Source of the DNA: Chloroflexota bacterium
Lineage (GTDB): Bacteria > Chloroflexota > UBA6077 > FW602-bin22 > JACPRP01
DNA length: 41,558 nt
Assembly (NCBI GenBank): GCA_023480885.1
Contig: JAMCWX010000055.1
Span: forward strand, 1 to 41,558
Direction of reading: 5' to 3'
Shown: piece after piece, positions 22,097 to 30,226 of the stretch
Numbering within the stretch: position 1 is the first letter of the stretch
Layout: each line of letters starts with the position of its first letter
Translations under genes and position numbers: made by a program
Notes under the pieces: model-generated
What the model was told of the DNA's origin: nothing
Database searches by the model: none
Seen by the model: only the letters and a program-made list of their open reading frames with translations

Positions 22097-24055
22097 ATGG
22101 CAAACAATAGGAGTTGGGACCCCACCGCGCAAGCGGTTATCGAAAAGGCCCACGAACAGGGATTCTCTACCGCCTTCAGCCGCGCCGAGGGAATGAAGCC
22201 CTGCCCTATCGGCCGCGCCGGCAGCTGTTGCTCGTTCTGCTTCATGGGACCCTGCCGCATGGTCGGCAAGGACCGCGAGCAGCTAACCGGCATCTGCGGC
22301 GCCAAGCCGGCCACTATCGCCGCCCGCAACCTCGCCCGCTGGATCGCCGCCGGCGCCGCGTCGCACTCTGACCACGGCCGCGATATGGCCATCGCCTTGC
22401 GCGAGACGGCCAGGGGCAAGGCTCAAGGCTACCAGATCAAGGACGTCAAGAAGCTGCACGCCACCGCCAGGTATCTCAACGTCAAAACCGAGGGCCGAAC
22501 CAAGGAGGAGATCGCCATCGACGTCGCCAACGCGGCCCTCGCCCAGTGGGGCCAGCAGGAAGGCGAGATTATCTGCCTCTCCCGAGCGCCCAAGGCCCGC
22601 CAGGAGGTCTGGCGCAACCTGGGCATCGGCCCCCGAGGCGTCGATCGCGAGATCGTCGAAACCCTCCACCGCACGGGCATGGGCACGGACCAGGAGCCCG
22701 AGCACATCCTGATGCACGCGCTACGCACCTCCTTGACCGACGGCTGGGGCGGCTCCATGCTCGCCACCGACATCGGCGACATCCTCTTCGGCACCCCCAA
22801 CCCGGTGCGCTCCAAGGTCAACCTCGGCGTCCTCAAGGAGGACGAGGTCAACATCGTCGTCCACGGCCACGAGCCACTGCTTTCCGAGATGATCGTCCAG
22901 GCCGCCGACGACCCCGAGGTCGTGGCCTACGCCAGGTCCAAGGGCGCCAAGGGCATCAACCTGGCCGGCATCTGCTGCACGGCCAACGAGGTTCTTATGC
23001 GTCAGGGCGTGCCCTCGGCCGGGAACTTCCTCAACCAGGAGCTGGCCATCCTCACCGGCGCCGTGGACGCCATGGTCGTCGACGTGCAGTGCGTGATGCA
23101 GGCGCTCCAGGGCCTGAGCACGAAGTTCCACACCAAGCTGATCACCACCTCCAAGAAGGCGAAGATAACGGGCGCCACGCACATCCAGTTCGACGAGCAC
23201 GAGGCGCTGCCCATCGCCAAGCTGATCGTCAAGATGGCGATAGAAAACTTCCCCAACCGCGGCAAGAGCGAGATTCCCGAGGAGCTCGACGACCTCGTCG
23301 CCGGGTTCTCCCACGAGTACATCAGCTATATGCTCGGCGGCGTCTACCGCGCTTCGTTCCGCGCCCTCAACGACGCCATCATCGAGGGCCGCATCAAGGG
23401 CGTGGCCGGCATCGTCGGCTGCAACAACCCCAGGACCGTCCAGGACCAGGGGCATAACTATCTGACGCGAAAGTTCATCGAGAACGACGTGCTCGTCGTG
23501 CAAACAGGCTGCGGCGCCATCGCCTCGGCCAAGGTCGGGCTCCTGACGCCAGAGGCGCTGCAATACGCCGGGCCAGGACTTCGGGAGGTGTGCGAGGCCG
23601 TTGGCATCCCGCCGGTCATCCACCTCGGCTCCTGCGTGGACAACTCGCGCATCCTCACCATCGCCACGAATATGGTCACCGAGGGCGGCCTGGGCGACGA
23701 CATCTCGGACCTGCCGGCCGTCGGCATCGCCCCCGAATGGATGCACGAGAAGGCCCTCTCCATCGGCGCCTACTTCGTCGCCTCGGGCGTCTACGTGCTC
23801 TTCGGCGGCGGCCCATCGCCAGTCGAGGACAGCCCCGAGGTCACGGATATCATCGCGCGCGTCTGGGAGGAGAAGGTCGGAGGCAAGCTCGATTTCGAGC
23901 CGGATTTCGACGAGATACTGCGGAAATCCCTCGAACACATCGAGAAGAAGCGGCGGGCGCTCAAGCTCGGCAACTGGGCTCCCGGCAAGTACGCCCGCAC
24001 CTTCATCACGCCGCAAGAGCTGGCCAGAAGAGGTGAGACCGCGCTGCAGGAGTAG
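22097..24055 (+). CDS. cooS: Anaerobic (Ni-Fe) carbon monoxide dehydrogenase catalytic subunit
   Basis: 652-residue CooS oxidising CO to CO2 at a Ni-Fe-S C-cluster. Cys 36 and 44 fit the D-cluster; Cys 45, 48, 53 and 67 fit the B-cluster. C-cluster ligands are all visible: His in VVHGHEPLLSEM, Cys in AGICCTANEV, DVQCVMQAL, GIVGCNNPRT, QTGCGAIASA and LGSCVDNSRI. The Lys in WMHEKALSIG completes the site. AAGGAGG lies five bases before the ATG. No cooF, cooC, acsB or hydrogenase gene lies within the window, so its electron partner is unknown. It could act in CO oxidation, CO2 reduction or redox balance. It is the clearest sign of an anaerobic life style. Confidence 0.97.
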   Translation: MANNRSWDPTAQAVIEKAHEQGFSTAFSRAEGMKPCPIGRAGSCCSFCFMGPCRMVGKDREQLTGICGAKPATIAARNLARWIAAGAASHSDHGRDMAIALRETARGKAQGYQIKDVKKLHATARYLNVKTEGRTKEEIAIDVANAALAQWGQQEGEIICLSRAPKARQEVWRNLGIGPRGVDREIVETLHRTGMGTDQEPEHILMHALRTSLTDGWGGSMLATDIGDILFGTPNPVRSKVNLGVLKEDEVNIVVHGHEPLLSEMIVQAADDPEVVAYARSKGAKGINLAGICCTANEVLMRQGVPSAGNFLNQELAILTGAVDAMVVDVQCVMQALQGLSTKFHTKLITTSKKAKITGATHIQFDEHEALPIAKLIVKMAIENFPNRGKSEIPEELDDLVAGFSHEYISYMLGGVYRASFRALNDAIIEGRIKGVAGIVGCNNPRTVQDQGHNYLTRKFIENDVLVVQTGCGAIASAKVGLLTPEALQYAGPGLREVCEAVGIPPVIHLGSCVDNSRILTIATNMVTEGGLGDDISDLPAVGIAPEWMHEKALSIGAYFVASGVYVLFGGGPSPVEDSPEVTDIIARVWEEKVGGKLDFEPDFDEILRKSLEHIEKKRRALKLGNWAPGKYARTFITPQELARRGETALQE

Positions 24056-24180
24056 ACCCTGGGCGGGCGCGTGGGCGCGAGGGAGGAAGGAGGCGGCCCT
24101 CACCCCAGCCTCGCCTGGCCCCATCGCCCTTGCGCACCCCCACCCCGCCAAGCTGTGACCGCTGGCTCGGCAAAACTCCG

Positions 24181-24219
24181 GGCAGGCGGCAGGGTAAGGA
24201 GGAAACCCTGCCGCCTGCC
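24181..24219. repeat. Perfect 15-bp stem-loop downstream of cooS
   Basis: Arms GGCAGGCGGCAGGGT and ACCCTGCCGCCTGCC around the loop AAGGAGGAA. It lies 125 bases past the cooS stop and lacks a T-run, so it may be an mRNA-end or processing structure and not a plain terminator. The rest of the 272-base gap 24056-24327 shows no gene. Confidence 0.65.
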
Positions 24220-24327
24220 GCTGGATCACACGAAGGACATGGCGGGTCTTGGCCCCGCCGTCGGTTAAGCACCCCATCAGGGCCGAGGATAGTCGCCCGG
24301 TGCTGCTGTTTATGGAAGGGCCTGGCG

Positions 24328-24783
24328 CTACGCGCTAAACGCCGGCTTTTCCTTTGCTCTCTTGGCCGCACGCCGCAGGGAGCGGCTGGCGAGCAAACTC
24401 AAGAGGCCATCGTAAGTGGCGCTCTTGTTCTTCAAGCCGCACAGCCTGGTGATCCGCTTGCGCGTCGTTGGATCGCGCGAGAAACAATAGAGTGTCTTGC
24501 CGCTACTCTGACAAGCCTCCCTGTAGAGAATCCCGCAATTGGCTAACTCCTCGAGGGTCGCGTTCGTGTACTCGGCTGAGTGGAAACCCAGCGCTGCCGC
24601 GAAAAACGAGGCGTCGCCGACGGCGTCGGGATGTCGGTGCAGGAGTTGCACGATCTGGTACTTCACGAGGTCGTCGACCTGGGTAGACACCAGATGGTTC
24701 AGATCGGGATCGTTGAGGTCCACGTCGAGAATGCCACTGGAATCTCGCGCACCCAGGTCTCTTTGGGTTGCCAGCACGGTCAC
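24328..24783 (-). CDS. Putative winged-helix-like DNA-binding protein
   Basis: 151 residues from a GTG six bases after GGGAGG. The core (DDLVKYQIVQLLHRHPDAVG, ATLEELANCGILYREA, KTLYCFSRDPTTRKRI) has the helix-helix-wing look of small transcriptional regulators of the ArsR/MarR kind, but no family can be fixed. The C-terminus is basic (SLRRAAKRAKEKPAFSA). It is convergent with cooS and might regulate it or a distant target. A perfect hairpin (24847-24872) lies upstream of the start and may be its operator or leader. Confidence 0.55.
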   Translation of the reverse strand: MTVLATQRDLGARDSSGILDVDLNDPDLNHLVSTQVDDLVKYQIVQLLHRHPDAVGDASFFAAALGFHSAEYTNATLEELANCGILYREACQSSGKTLYCFSRDPTTRKRITRLCGLKNKSATYDGLLSLLASRSLRRAAKRAKEKPAFSA

Positions 24784-24846
24784 ATGACACCTCCCTAGAT
24801 GTGATTCCAGCAGAGCCGGAATCATACGCCGATCAGAGAAATAGAA

Positions 24847-24872
24847 AGACCTGAGGCAATAGCCTCAGGTCT
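24847..24872. promoter_or_regulatory. Perfect 11-bp hairpin upstream of the regulator-like gene
   Basis: AGACCTGAGGC and GCCTCAGGTCT around AATA. It could be a terminator-like structure, an operator, or a repeat. No long T-run follows on either strand. It lies in the 545-base gap 24784-25328. Confidence 0.5.
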
Positions 24873-25003
24873 ATGGTGTCTAGACGTAGCTATTCCTCTT
24901 TCATAATGCCTACGGGGTTAGCTGACGGATTCGGGCGAAAGAGCTACCCTACTTGCCCCACTGCAAGATTCACCCCACTTGGTTGGTTCCCCCGCTCCCG
25001 CTG

Positions 25004-25075
25004 AGCGGCCCAGTGAACGGTCCATTGAGCGGTCCAATGAACGGCCCATCAAGCGGCCCAATGAGCGGAATTAGG
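25004..25075. repeat. 12-bp minisatellite
   Basis: Six degenerate 12-base units of the type AGCGGCCCAATG, alternating AGCGG and AACGG starts. It is in the gap between the regulator-like gene and the histidine kinase. In one frame it would read GP-rich tetrapeptides, but no credible gene contains it. Confidence 0.7.
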
Positions 25076-25328
25076 CTCTCTTCTATTTGGCTGTACGATC
25101 AAATTGTAGCGCATTACAGGCTGCTCGTCAAGGCGACAAAGGTCCTACTGTGCTCATATTCGTCTCCCCATCTCCTACCGTCTCCTTTAGCGTCCGTCCC
25201 AGCCAGCACACCACGAGGATTTGCACGCCGAGACACGTCAAAATGCTAGCGTTTTCGTCAGGCGGCCCCATCTCATCTACAAAAGGGGCCGCCTATCGCG
25301 GAGCGGATAGATATCCATCAAGGCTCGT

Positions 25329-26522
25329 CTAGGCTACCTGTCCCTCCTTCCAGTCGACGAGCCTGTCCGGATCGGAACGATCGTGCGCAGATTCACCGCT
25401 ATACACAGGCAGCGTGAAGGTGAACTTGCTGCCAACTCCCACCTGGCTCTTGACGGTAAGGTCCCCACCGTGCTTGAGAACGATATCCCTGCTGATGCTC
25501 AGGCCCAACCCGGCTCCGCCGGCCTTGCTACCAACCGCGCCGTCCGTCCGATAATAGCGCTCGAAAATCCTCTCCAGATCTTGCGGGGCGATGCCAATCC
25601 CTTGATCGGCCACAGAAACAGCCACGAAGCCACGCACGTGGGCAGCTTGAACGACGACCTTGCTTTTGGGAGGCGAGTATTTGATCGCGTTGGTGACCAG
25701 GTTCACCAGAACCTGCATCACGTTCTCCGGGTCCGCGTCCACGGTCGGCACGTCTGGCCTGACGCGCACCTCGAGGATGTGCTCGTTCGCGTTGCCGGCG
25801 AACATCCGCGAGCAGTCGGCCAGCAGTTTGTGCACGTCGAGCTCCTGCCTGGTCAGCGAGAAATGTCCCGCCTCGATCAGCGAGGCGTCCAGCAGGTTCT
25901 CCGTGGCGTTCCGCACCTGGTTCGAGGCATAAACTATTCCCTGGAGCAGGTCGGTGCGCTTCTCCGCGTTCAACCTATCGCCAAGACGAAGCAGCACCTG
26001 GGCGTTGCCGCCGACGACCGTTGTGGAGGATCGCAGGTCGTGAGCCACCGAGCCGACAAACTGCATCGTGGTCTCGCGAAGCCTTTCCAGTCTGGAGTTC
26101 TCCTCTCTCAGTTGATCGTTCGTGGCGCTCACGGCATTGAAGGCAAGCATCAATTCCAAGTTCCTGTCCCTATCCTTCCGCGCGGCCTGGGCAGCGCGCA
26201 CGACGTGGCGATCGAAAATGGCGACCAGAAGGCCCACGCCCAGGTAGAGAACAGCCTGCGACGTGAGGTGGAGAGGGCTAGGGAGCGGGCGGTCCTTCAA
26301 GGCATACCCAAATAAGATGAGGAGAAGGAGCGACGACGAAGAACTTGCTAGCGCCCCGACGACGCCAAGAAACGCGGCTGCTAACACAACGCTGACGACA
26401 TAGAAGTCTTCCAGGAGGGAAGTAGGCAAGCCGAAGTAAATGGCGGCGCTAAGCAGAATCTGAAGCGTGAATACAGCCAGGCTGCCCCAGGTTTTACGAA
26501 GGGTATCCGATCGCGTCTGCAT
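25329..26522 (-). CDS. Membrane sensor histidine kinase
   Basis: About 397 residues. Three to four hydrophobic segments near the N-terminus (LAVFTLQILLSAAIYFGLP, VVSVVLAAAFLGVVGAL, AVLYLGVGLLVAIF) are followed by a coiled coil (REENSRLERLRETTM). Then come the H-box VGSVAHDLRSSTTVVGG, N-box VLVNLVTNAIKYSPP, G1 VADQGIGIAP, F-box FERYYRTD and G2 GGAGLGLSISRDI. All ATP-binding motifs are intact. ATG at 26522 has GAGAGG nine bases upstream. The sensor region is mostly membrane-embedded with no large outer domain, so it may sense a membrane-linked cue. No response regulator gene is adjacent, so it is an orphan kinase here. Confidence 0.93.
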   Translation of the reverse strand: MQTRSDTLRKTWGSLAVFTLQILLSAAIYFGLPTSLLEDFYVVSVVLAAAFLGVVGALASSSSSLLLLILFGYALKDRPLPSPLHLTSQAVLYLGVGLLVAIFDRHVVRAAQAARKDRDRNLELMLAFNAVSATNDQLREENSRLERLRETTMQFVGSVAHDLRSSTTVVGGNAQVLLRLGDRLNAEKRTDLLQGIVYASNQVRNATENLLDASLIEAGHFSLTRQELDVHKLLADCSRMFAGNANEHILEVRVRPDVPTVDADPENVMQVLVNLVTNAIKYSPPKSKVVVQAAHVRGFVAVSVADQGIGIAPQDLERIFERYYRTDGAVGSKAGGAGLGLSISRDIVLKHGGDLTVKSQVGVGSKFTFTLPVYSGESAHDRSDPDRLVDWKEGQVA

Positions 26523-26785
26523 AAGCCGCGGCCTCTCATCCCCATGCAGTCGTCCAGCCAACGAGCAATGCACGGATACCTTACGTGTGCCTCAGGTGCG
26601 AATCAAAAGTTCATCACATTTGCAGAAATCATACACCTCTCCAGCCGAAAAGTCAAGCGGTTGCGCACTATTATCTTGCCAAAACCACCACGTGAAGCGT
26701 AGAAATAGTATACAATTTGGACCTGAAAAGGTATAATATATCCACCGGTAAGGAGTAGTGAGGGTGAGGGGAGGTTGATGGCGAG

Positions 26786-27343
26786 ATGACACAAGAAAGC
26801 ATCAACGCTTTAGACGCGGTCAACATTGCCATTCAGATGGAGAGGGACGGGCACAAGTTCTATCACGAGGCAGCGGCGCGGATAGAGGATGACAACGGCA
26901 AGGAGATCTTCGCGAAGCTAGCCAACGACGAGCTTGCGCATCTATACTGGTTGATGACCGTTCGCCAGTCCCTGGTCAGGACAGGACAGTTCGGCGAAGT
27001 GGAAGCGCTCTTGAAGGAAGATCAGCCGATCGATCACAACGTTTTCGAAGGGTTCCCGGCGATGGCCCACAGCCTCGAGATCGAACCTGGCTCGCGCGAA
27101 TTGGACGCGTTTCAGATGGGCATTCAGGCTGAAAAAGACGCTGTAGCTTTCTATTTGCGGGCCGCGGAGACGACCCACGACCTCGGCGGAAGGTCCCTGT
27201 TCAAGCGCCTTGCCGAGTGGGAAGAGGAGCACGTGCGCATCCTCGAGACCGAGCGCGACTACCTGGAGAACAACGGCGTCTGTCTCGGGCTTGCCGAGTT
27301 CCATCTCGAAGGTCCCGAATATATGAGGTGGTGGAGGCGATAA
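26786..27343 (+). CDS. Ferritin-like (rubrerythrin-type) di-iron protein without rubredoxin domain
   Basis: 185 residues with two helical repeats bearing the di-iron ligands: IQMERDGHKFYHEAA with ANDELAHLYWL, then IQAEKDAVAFYLRAAE with EWEEEHVRIL. There is no CxxC rubredoxin domain, so it is an erythrin-like member, usually linked to peroxide or oxygen protection in anaerobes. GGAGG lies about ten bases before the ATG. A perfect TATAAT at 26732-26737 with a weak TATACA 17 bases upstream is a likely promoter. It is divergent from the histidine kinase gene. The redox partner is unknown. Confidence 0.85.
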   Translation: MTQESINALDAVNIAIQMERDGHKFYHEAAARIEDDNGKEIFAKLANDELAHLYWLMTVRQSLVRTGQFGEVEALLKEDQPIDHNVFEGFPAMAHSLEIEPGSRELDAFQMGIQAEKDAVAFYLRAAETTHDLGGRSLFKRLAEWEEEHVRILETERDYLENNGVCLGLAEFHLEGPEYMRWWRR

Positions 27344-27363
27344 TGGCCTTGCTCGCACGTTTC

Positions 27364-27393
27364 TTGACAATGACGGCCAGGCGGTGTTAAACT
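27364..27393 (+). promoter_or_regulatory. Promoter of a small RNA/leader unit
   Basis: TTGACA and TAAACT with an 18-base spacer, just after the ferritin-like gene. Transcription would start near 27400 and run to the terminator at 27659-27690. Confidence 0.55.
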
Positions 27394-27458
27394 TGTTATG
27401 TGGCATCGGTCAAGGGATCGACAGGCCTCCATTCTCGTGAGGAGGAGGTAGCAGGTCT

Positions 27459-27515
27459 ATGTATCCGATGAAGAAACCTCACAAAGTTTACGGAGTCTGG
27501 CAGGTCGACTTCTAG
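27459..27515 (+). CDS. 18-codon ORF inside the structured RNA
   Basis: MYPMKKPHKVYGVWQVDF, from an ATG nine bases after GGAGGT, a good ribosome binding site. It is basic at the start and aromatic later. The ribosome binding site can pair with an upstream CCTCC, so translation may be controlled. It could be a leader peptide or a small peptide precursor. No family is recognised. Confidence 0.4.
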   Translation: MYPMKKPHKVYGVWQVDF

Positions 27516-27658
27516 AGCCCTGCGCAGCCACGCAGGGCGACCACGACCTCAGGCTATACCCCGAAATGCCGATGGCCGAGAAACCTATGAGGTTCGGGCC
27601 ATAAGAGACGGGTCTGAATGACCAGTGGGGGTAGATGTCCTGATAATCGAAGAAACGC

Positions 27659-27690
27659 GTGCCCCGCGAATTGCGGGGCACCCTTTTTTT
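27659..27690 (+). terminator. Intrinsic terminator of the small RNA unit
   Basis: GTGCCCCGC and GCGGGGCAC around GAATT, followed by CC and seven T. It is the most typical Rho-independent terminator in the window. Confidence 0.88.
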
Positions 27691-27764
27691 GCTAAGTCTT
27701 TGCTAAGTCTTGACGTCGGACTTGCCAGGCCGCCAGAGCAGATAGCGACCTCCACCCCTATGGG

Positions 27765-27819
27765 GTTCAGGGGCGGACAGCCAGCGTCAAAGGGACGGTT
27801 TTAGGCAGTTCTGATACCC
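27765..27819. repeat. Truncated copy of the 70-bp palindromic element
   Basis: Left arm GTTCAGGGGCGGACAG and inner part (TCAAAGGGACGGTTTTAGGC, CTGATACCC) match the element at 21736. The right arm is replaced by a different hairpin repeat at 27821. Confidence 0.7.
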
Positions 27820-27820
27820 T

Positions 27821-27886
27821 GGGCGCAATGAATTGCGCCCCTACAGATACGACGACGCCTCGCGTGGGGGCGCGATGAATCGCGCC
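27821..27886. repeat. Two related GCGCAATGAATTGCGC-type hairpins
   Basis: GGGCGCAAT-GA-ATTGCGCCC (27821-27840) and GGCGCGAT-GA-ATCGCGCC (27869-27886) share the same design. They form the end of the 27691-27891 gap, which holds only repeats. Confidence 0.65.
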
Positions 27887-27891
27887 TGGCG

Positions 27892-28467
27892 CTACGATGC
27901 GTCCAGTGGCTTGTTCACGGGCTTGGTCTTGGCGAACTCCAACAACTTCATCAGGGCGTCGCGCACCTCTGGCTCCGCTTTCTCGGCCGCGTCCTTGACG
28001 AGCTTCTGATCCTTAAAAAGCTGCTGGCCCATTACCGACATGCCGTTGATCGACTGTATGATCGTCACCCGCTTCTGCGGGTCGATCTCTCGATTGAGCA
28101 TGGACGCGAGAAAGTGCTTGGTGAAATGCCAGCCCCAACCCATTCGCAGCAGCGCCTCCGCGGCCGGCACCCACATCCATTGTGGGTACTTCTCTGGCGC
28201 GCGGGCGATGGCCTCTAACGTGACCCTTGCCGTGACGCCAGCCGCCAATACGCCCAGCGCGGTGATGCTTCCCCTAACGACCAGCGGATGGGGTTCTCGC
28301 CACAAGCGCTTGCTCAGAGTACGCGCGATCTCTTCGCTCTGGCTCTCATCCAGGTTATCTGCTAGTTTGCGCAGTCGACCAATAGACTCCAGGAATGCCT
28401 TGCCGTTGCCTTTCTCCAGGCCGTCTACGATCTCCCGACTATCCTCTTCCTCCTGCCACTTGGACAT
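27892..28467 (-). CDS. HEAT-repeat-like helical protein, function unknown
   Basis: 191 residues, all-helical in appearance, with repeat-like units (LWREPHPLVVRGSITALGVL, PQWMWVPAAEALLRMGWGW, PQKRVTIIQSINGMSV, EPEVRDALMKLLEFAK). This resembles HEAT or PBS-lyase repeats that form a scaffold. There is no signal peptide, and the N-terminus is acidic (KWQEEEDSREIVDGLEK). GGAGG lies about ten bases before the ATG. It is a single gene between repeats and murI. It is likely a protein-interaction module; no partner can be named. Confidence 0.7.
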   Translation of the reverse strand: MSKWQEEEDSREIVDGLEKGNGKAFLESIGRLRKLADNLDESQSEEIARTLSKRLWREPHPLVVRGSITALGVLAAGVTARVTLEAIARAPEKYPQWMWVPAAEALLRMGWGWHFTKHFLASMLNREIDPQKRVTIIQSINGMSVMGQQLFKDQKLVKDAAEKAEPEVRDALMKLLEFAKTKPVNKPLDAS

Positions 28468-28558
28468 GGCAACCGCCCCTCCAGGACTATGCTTGTTAGC
28501 TATGTAAAGTCAGGTGTAATTCTACCCTAAAGGCTCGCTCACGTGCAAGGTTTTAGAG

Positions 28559-29380
28559 CTACTCGACAAAGACGAGGTCGACGTGTTCGACGTGCAACAT
28601 CTCACGCCCCAGAAGCTTTCGCACGGTTTGCCGTAATGCCTCGACATCGCCGGTCGTGAAGTAGCGCACGGAGCCGGAGGCAGAGCGCGAAGAGTCGAGG
28701 CCGTTGGCTGCCATCACCCTGCCCACCTGGCGAGCCACCGCGGGCGCTGGATCGACGACGTTGATGCCAGCCCTAGTCGTTTTCTGAATGAAGCTTTCTA
28801 TCAGCGGCCGCAGAAACGGATAATGGGTGCAGCCAAGGACGATGGTATCTATCTGGTCCTGCAATAGCGGCGCAACGTATCGCGCCACGAGCCCCTCCGC
28901 CTCGGCGCCATCGATCTTGCCTTGCTCGACGAGCTCAACCCAGCCAGGGCAGATCTGGCGAACAACCGCCGTATCACTCGCGAACTTTTCGATCAGGTCG
29001 TCGAAGATCGCGGCCTGGAAGGTAGCGTTGGTTGCCAGCACGCCGATGCGCTTGCTCTGCGTCGTTTGGGCGGCTGGCTTGACCGCGGGCACTATGCCCA
29101 CGAAGGGCACCGAGAAGTTCGCCCTCAGATAGGCCAGGCTGGCCACCGAGGCCGTGTTGCAAGCCACCACGATGAGCTTCGCGTCATTGGCCAACAGGAA
29201 CTCGACGATGGATCGAGAAAGCTGGCGTATCTCCTCAGCCAGCTTGGCGCCGTATGGACAGTGGGCAGTATCGGCGAAGTATAAGAGATCCTCGGAAGGG
29301 AACTGCGCCTCGATCTCTCTGAGAATCGTCAGGCCTCCGACTCCAGAGTCGAAGACGCCCACAGGACGGTTATCGGCCAC
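28559..29380 (-). CDS. murI: Glutamate racemase
   Basis: Makes D-glutamate for peptidoglycan. The Asp-Ser motif is in VFDSGVGGLTIL. The two catalytic Cys are in VVACNTASVAS and VLGCTHYPFLRP, and the active-site sequences YFADTAHCPYG and VDPAP are also present. 273 residues is the normal length. GTG start six bases after GGAGG. It stands alone. Together with the DAP operon at the other end of the window it implies a peptidoglycan-containing wall, or at least the precursors for one. Confidence 0.95.
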   Translation of the reverse strand: MADNRPVGVFDSGVGGLTILREIEAQFPSEDLLYFADTAHCPYGAKLAEEIRQLSRSIVEFLLANDAKLIVVACNTASVASLAYLRANFSVPFVGIVPAVKPAAQTTQSKRIGVLATNATFQAAIFDDLIEKFASDTAVVRQICPGWVELVEQGKIDGAEAEGLVARYVAPLLQDQIDTIVLGCTHYPFLRPLIESFIQKTTRAGINVVDPAPAVARQVGRVMAANGLDSSRSASGSVRYFTTGDVEALRQTVRKLLGREMLHVEHVDLVFVE

Positions 29381-29527
29381 CTTTCTCCTCCCCTTCGCTG
29401 CGTGACTGCAAGGTCGTCTCCAGGTCTATCTTAGCACATCGGACTCATTTTCCCAACCTGAAAATACCTAGATCGTCTGCCAGGCCAATTGCGAACATGT
29501 TGTAACCATCCAAGCGGCCAGGCTTCC

Positions 29528-29557
29528 TTGACAAACTGGTGGGCATCCTGGTATAAT
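29528..29557 (+). promoter_or_regulatory. Consensus promoter of the rplU operon
   Basis: Perfect TTGACA and perfect TATAAT, 18 bases apart, about 50 bases before the L21 start. It is the best promoter match in the window. Confidence 0.85.
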
Positions 29558-29609
29558 GCCTCGCTGTGAGATAAAAAAGGACAGCTTGACAGGCGTGGAG
29601 GATTGAATC

Positions 29610-29930
29610 GTGTACGCAGTCGTCGAGACGGGCGGAAGGCAATACAAGGTGACCAAGGGTCAGGTGATCGACGTCGAGAAGCTCGACGCGGAGCCAGGCC
29701 AGACCATCGAACTCGAGAAGGTTCTGTTGGTTTCCAGGGACGACGAGGTCTCAGTCGGAAAGCCGACCGTGCCCGGAGCGAAGGTCCTGGCCAAGGTGCT
29801 TGGCGAGGAGAAAGGCAAGAAGATAATCGTCTTTAAGTACAAGCCCAAGACGCGGTACCGCCGAAAGACCGGACACCGCCAGATTTGCACCCGCCTCGCT
29901 ATTGAGGACATCATTCCAGGCCGCGCCTGA
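29610..29930 (+). CDS. rplU: 50S ribosomal protein L21
   Basis: 106 residues starting [18 protein letters not shown] and ending with the conserved [17 protein letters not shown] region that binds 23S rRNA. GTG start eight bases after GGAGG. First gene of the L21-L27 pair, the usual order in bacteria. The small Cys-protease-linked gene often found between L21 and L27 in Firmicutes is absent. Transcribed from the consensus promoter just upstream. Confidence 0.97.
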   Translation: MYAVVETGGRQYKVTKGQVIDVEKLDAEPGQTIELEKVLLVSRDDEVSVGKPTVPGAKVLAKVLGEEKGKKIIVFKYKPKTRYRRKTGHRQICTRLAIEDIIPGRA

Positions 29931-29960
29931 CGGCAGCCGTTTGATTGGAGGTGATTAAAT

Positions 29961-30218
29961 ATGGCTCACAAGAAGGGAGTTGGCAGCTCGCGCAATGGCC
30001 GCGACAGCCAGTCCAAGCGGCTGGGCGTCAAGCGATCTGATGGCGAATTGGTGAGGGCAGGAACTATCATCCTGCGACAGCGCGGCACGCGCATCAACCC
30101 GGGTAACAACGTGGGACTCGGGCGAGACCACACCCTCTACGCTCTGATCGACGGCGCCGTCAAGTTCGAGTTTGCCAGCAAGAATAAGAAGCAGGCTAGC
30201 GTTTACACAATAGCCTGA
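29961..30218 (+). CDS. rpmA: 50S ribosomal protein L27
   Basis: 85 residues beginning [20 protein letters not shown], the conserved mature N-terminus that reaches the peptidyl-transferase centre. There is no Firmicutes-type cleavable N-terminal extension, in keeping with the missing protease gene. It contains [15 protein letters not shown] and [17 protein letters not shown] lies just upstream of the ATG. It forms an operon with rplU, 30 bases away. Confidence 0.97.
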   Translation: MAHKKGVGSSRNGRDSQSKRLGVKRSDGELVRAGTIILRQRGTRINPGNNVGLGRDHTLYALIDGAVKFEFASKNKKQASVYTIA

Positions 30219-30226
30219 TTATATGG

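Larger units (their letters stand above)
27400..27690 (+). ncRNA. Unidentified structured RNA transcription unit
   Basis: About 290 bases between a TTGACA promoter and a strong intrinsic terminator. Helices visible by eye are CCTCC with GGAGG (27427-27446 area), a GCCCTGCG/CGCAGGGC hairpin closed by GGTC/GACC (27503-27543), and ACCTCA (27546) with TGAGGT (27588). A second AACCTCA at 27475 could compete for the same TGAGGTT, as in a switch. It does not match the landmark sequences of SRP RNA, RNase P RNA or tmRNA that I can recall. It may be a leader-peptide RNA, a regulatory RNA or a 6S-like RNA. Confidence 0.5.

Noticed and set aside
24181-24219. Intrinsic terminator of cooS
   Set aside because: The stem is perfect but no T-run follows on either strand; kept as a stem-loop of unknown role.
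22721-24277. Long minus-strand ORF (518 codons) opposite cooS
   Set aside because: Mirror frame caused by the codon bias of a GC-rich gene; it has no family signature, and cooS on the plus strand is unmistakable.
24953-25249. 98-codon ORF containing the 12-bp repeats
   Set aside because: Low-complexity translation of a minisatellite with no ribosome binding site.
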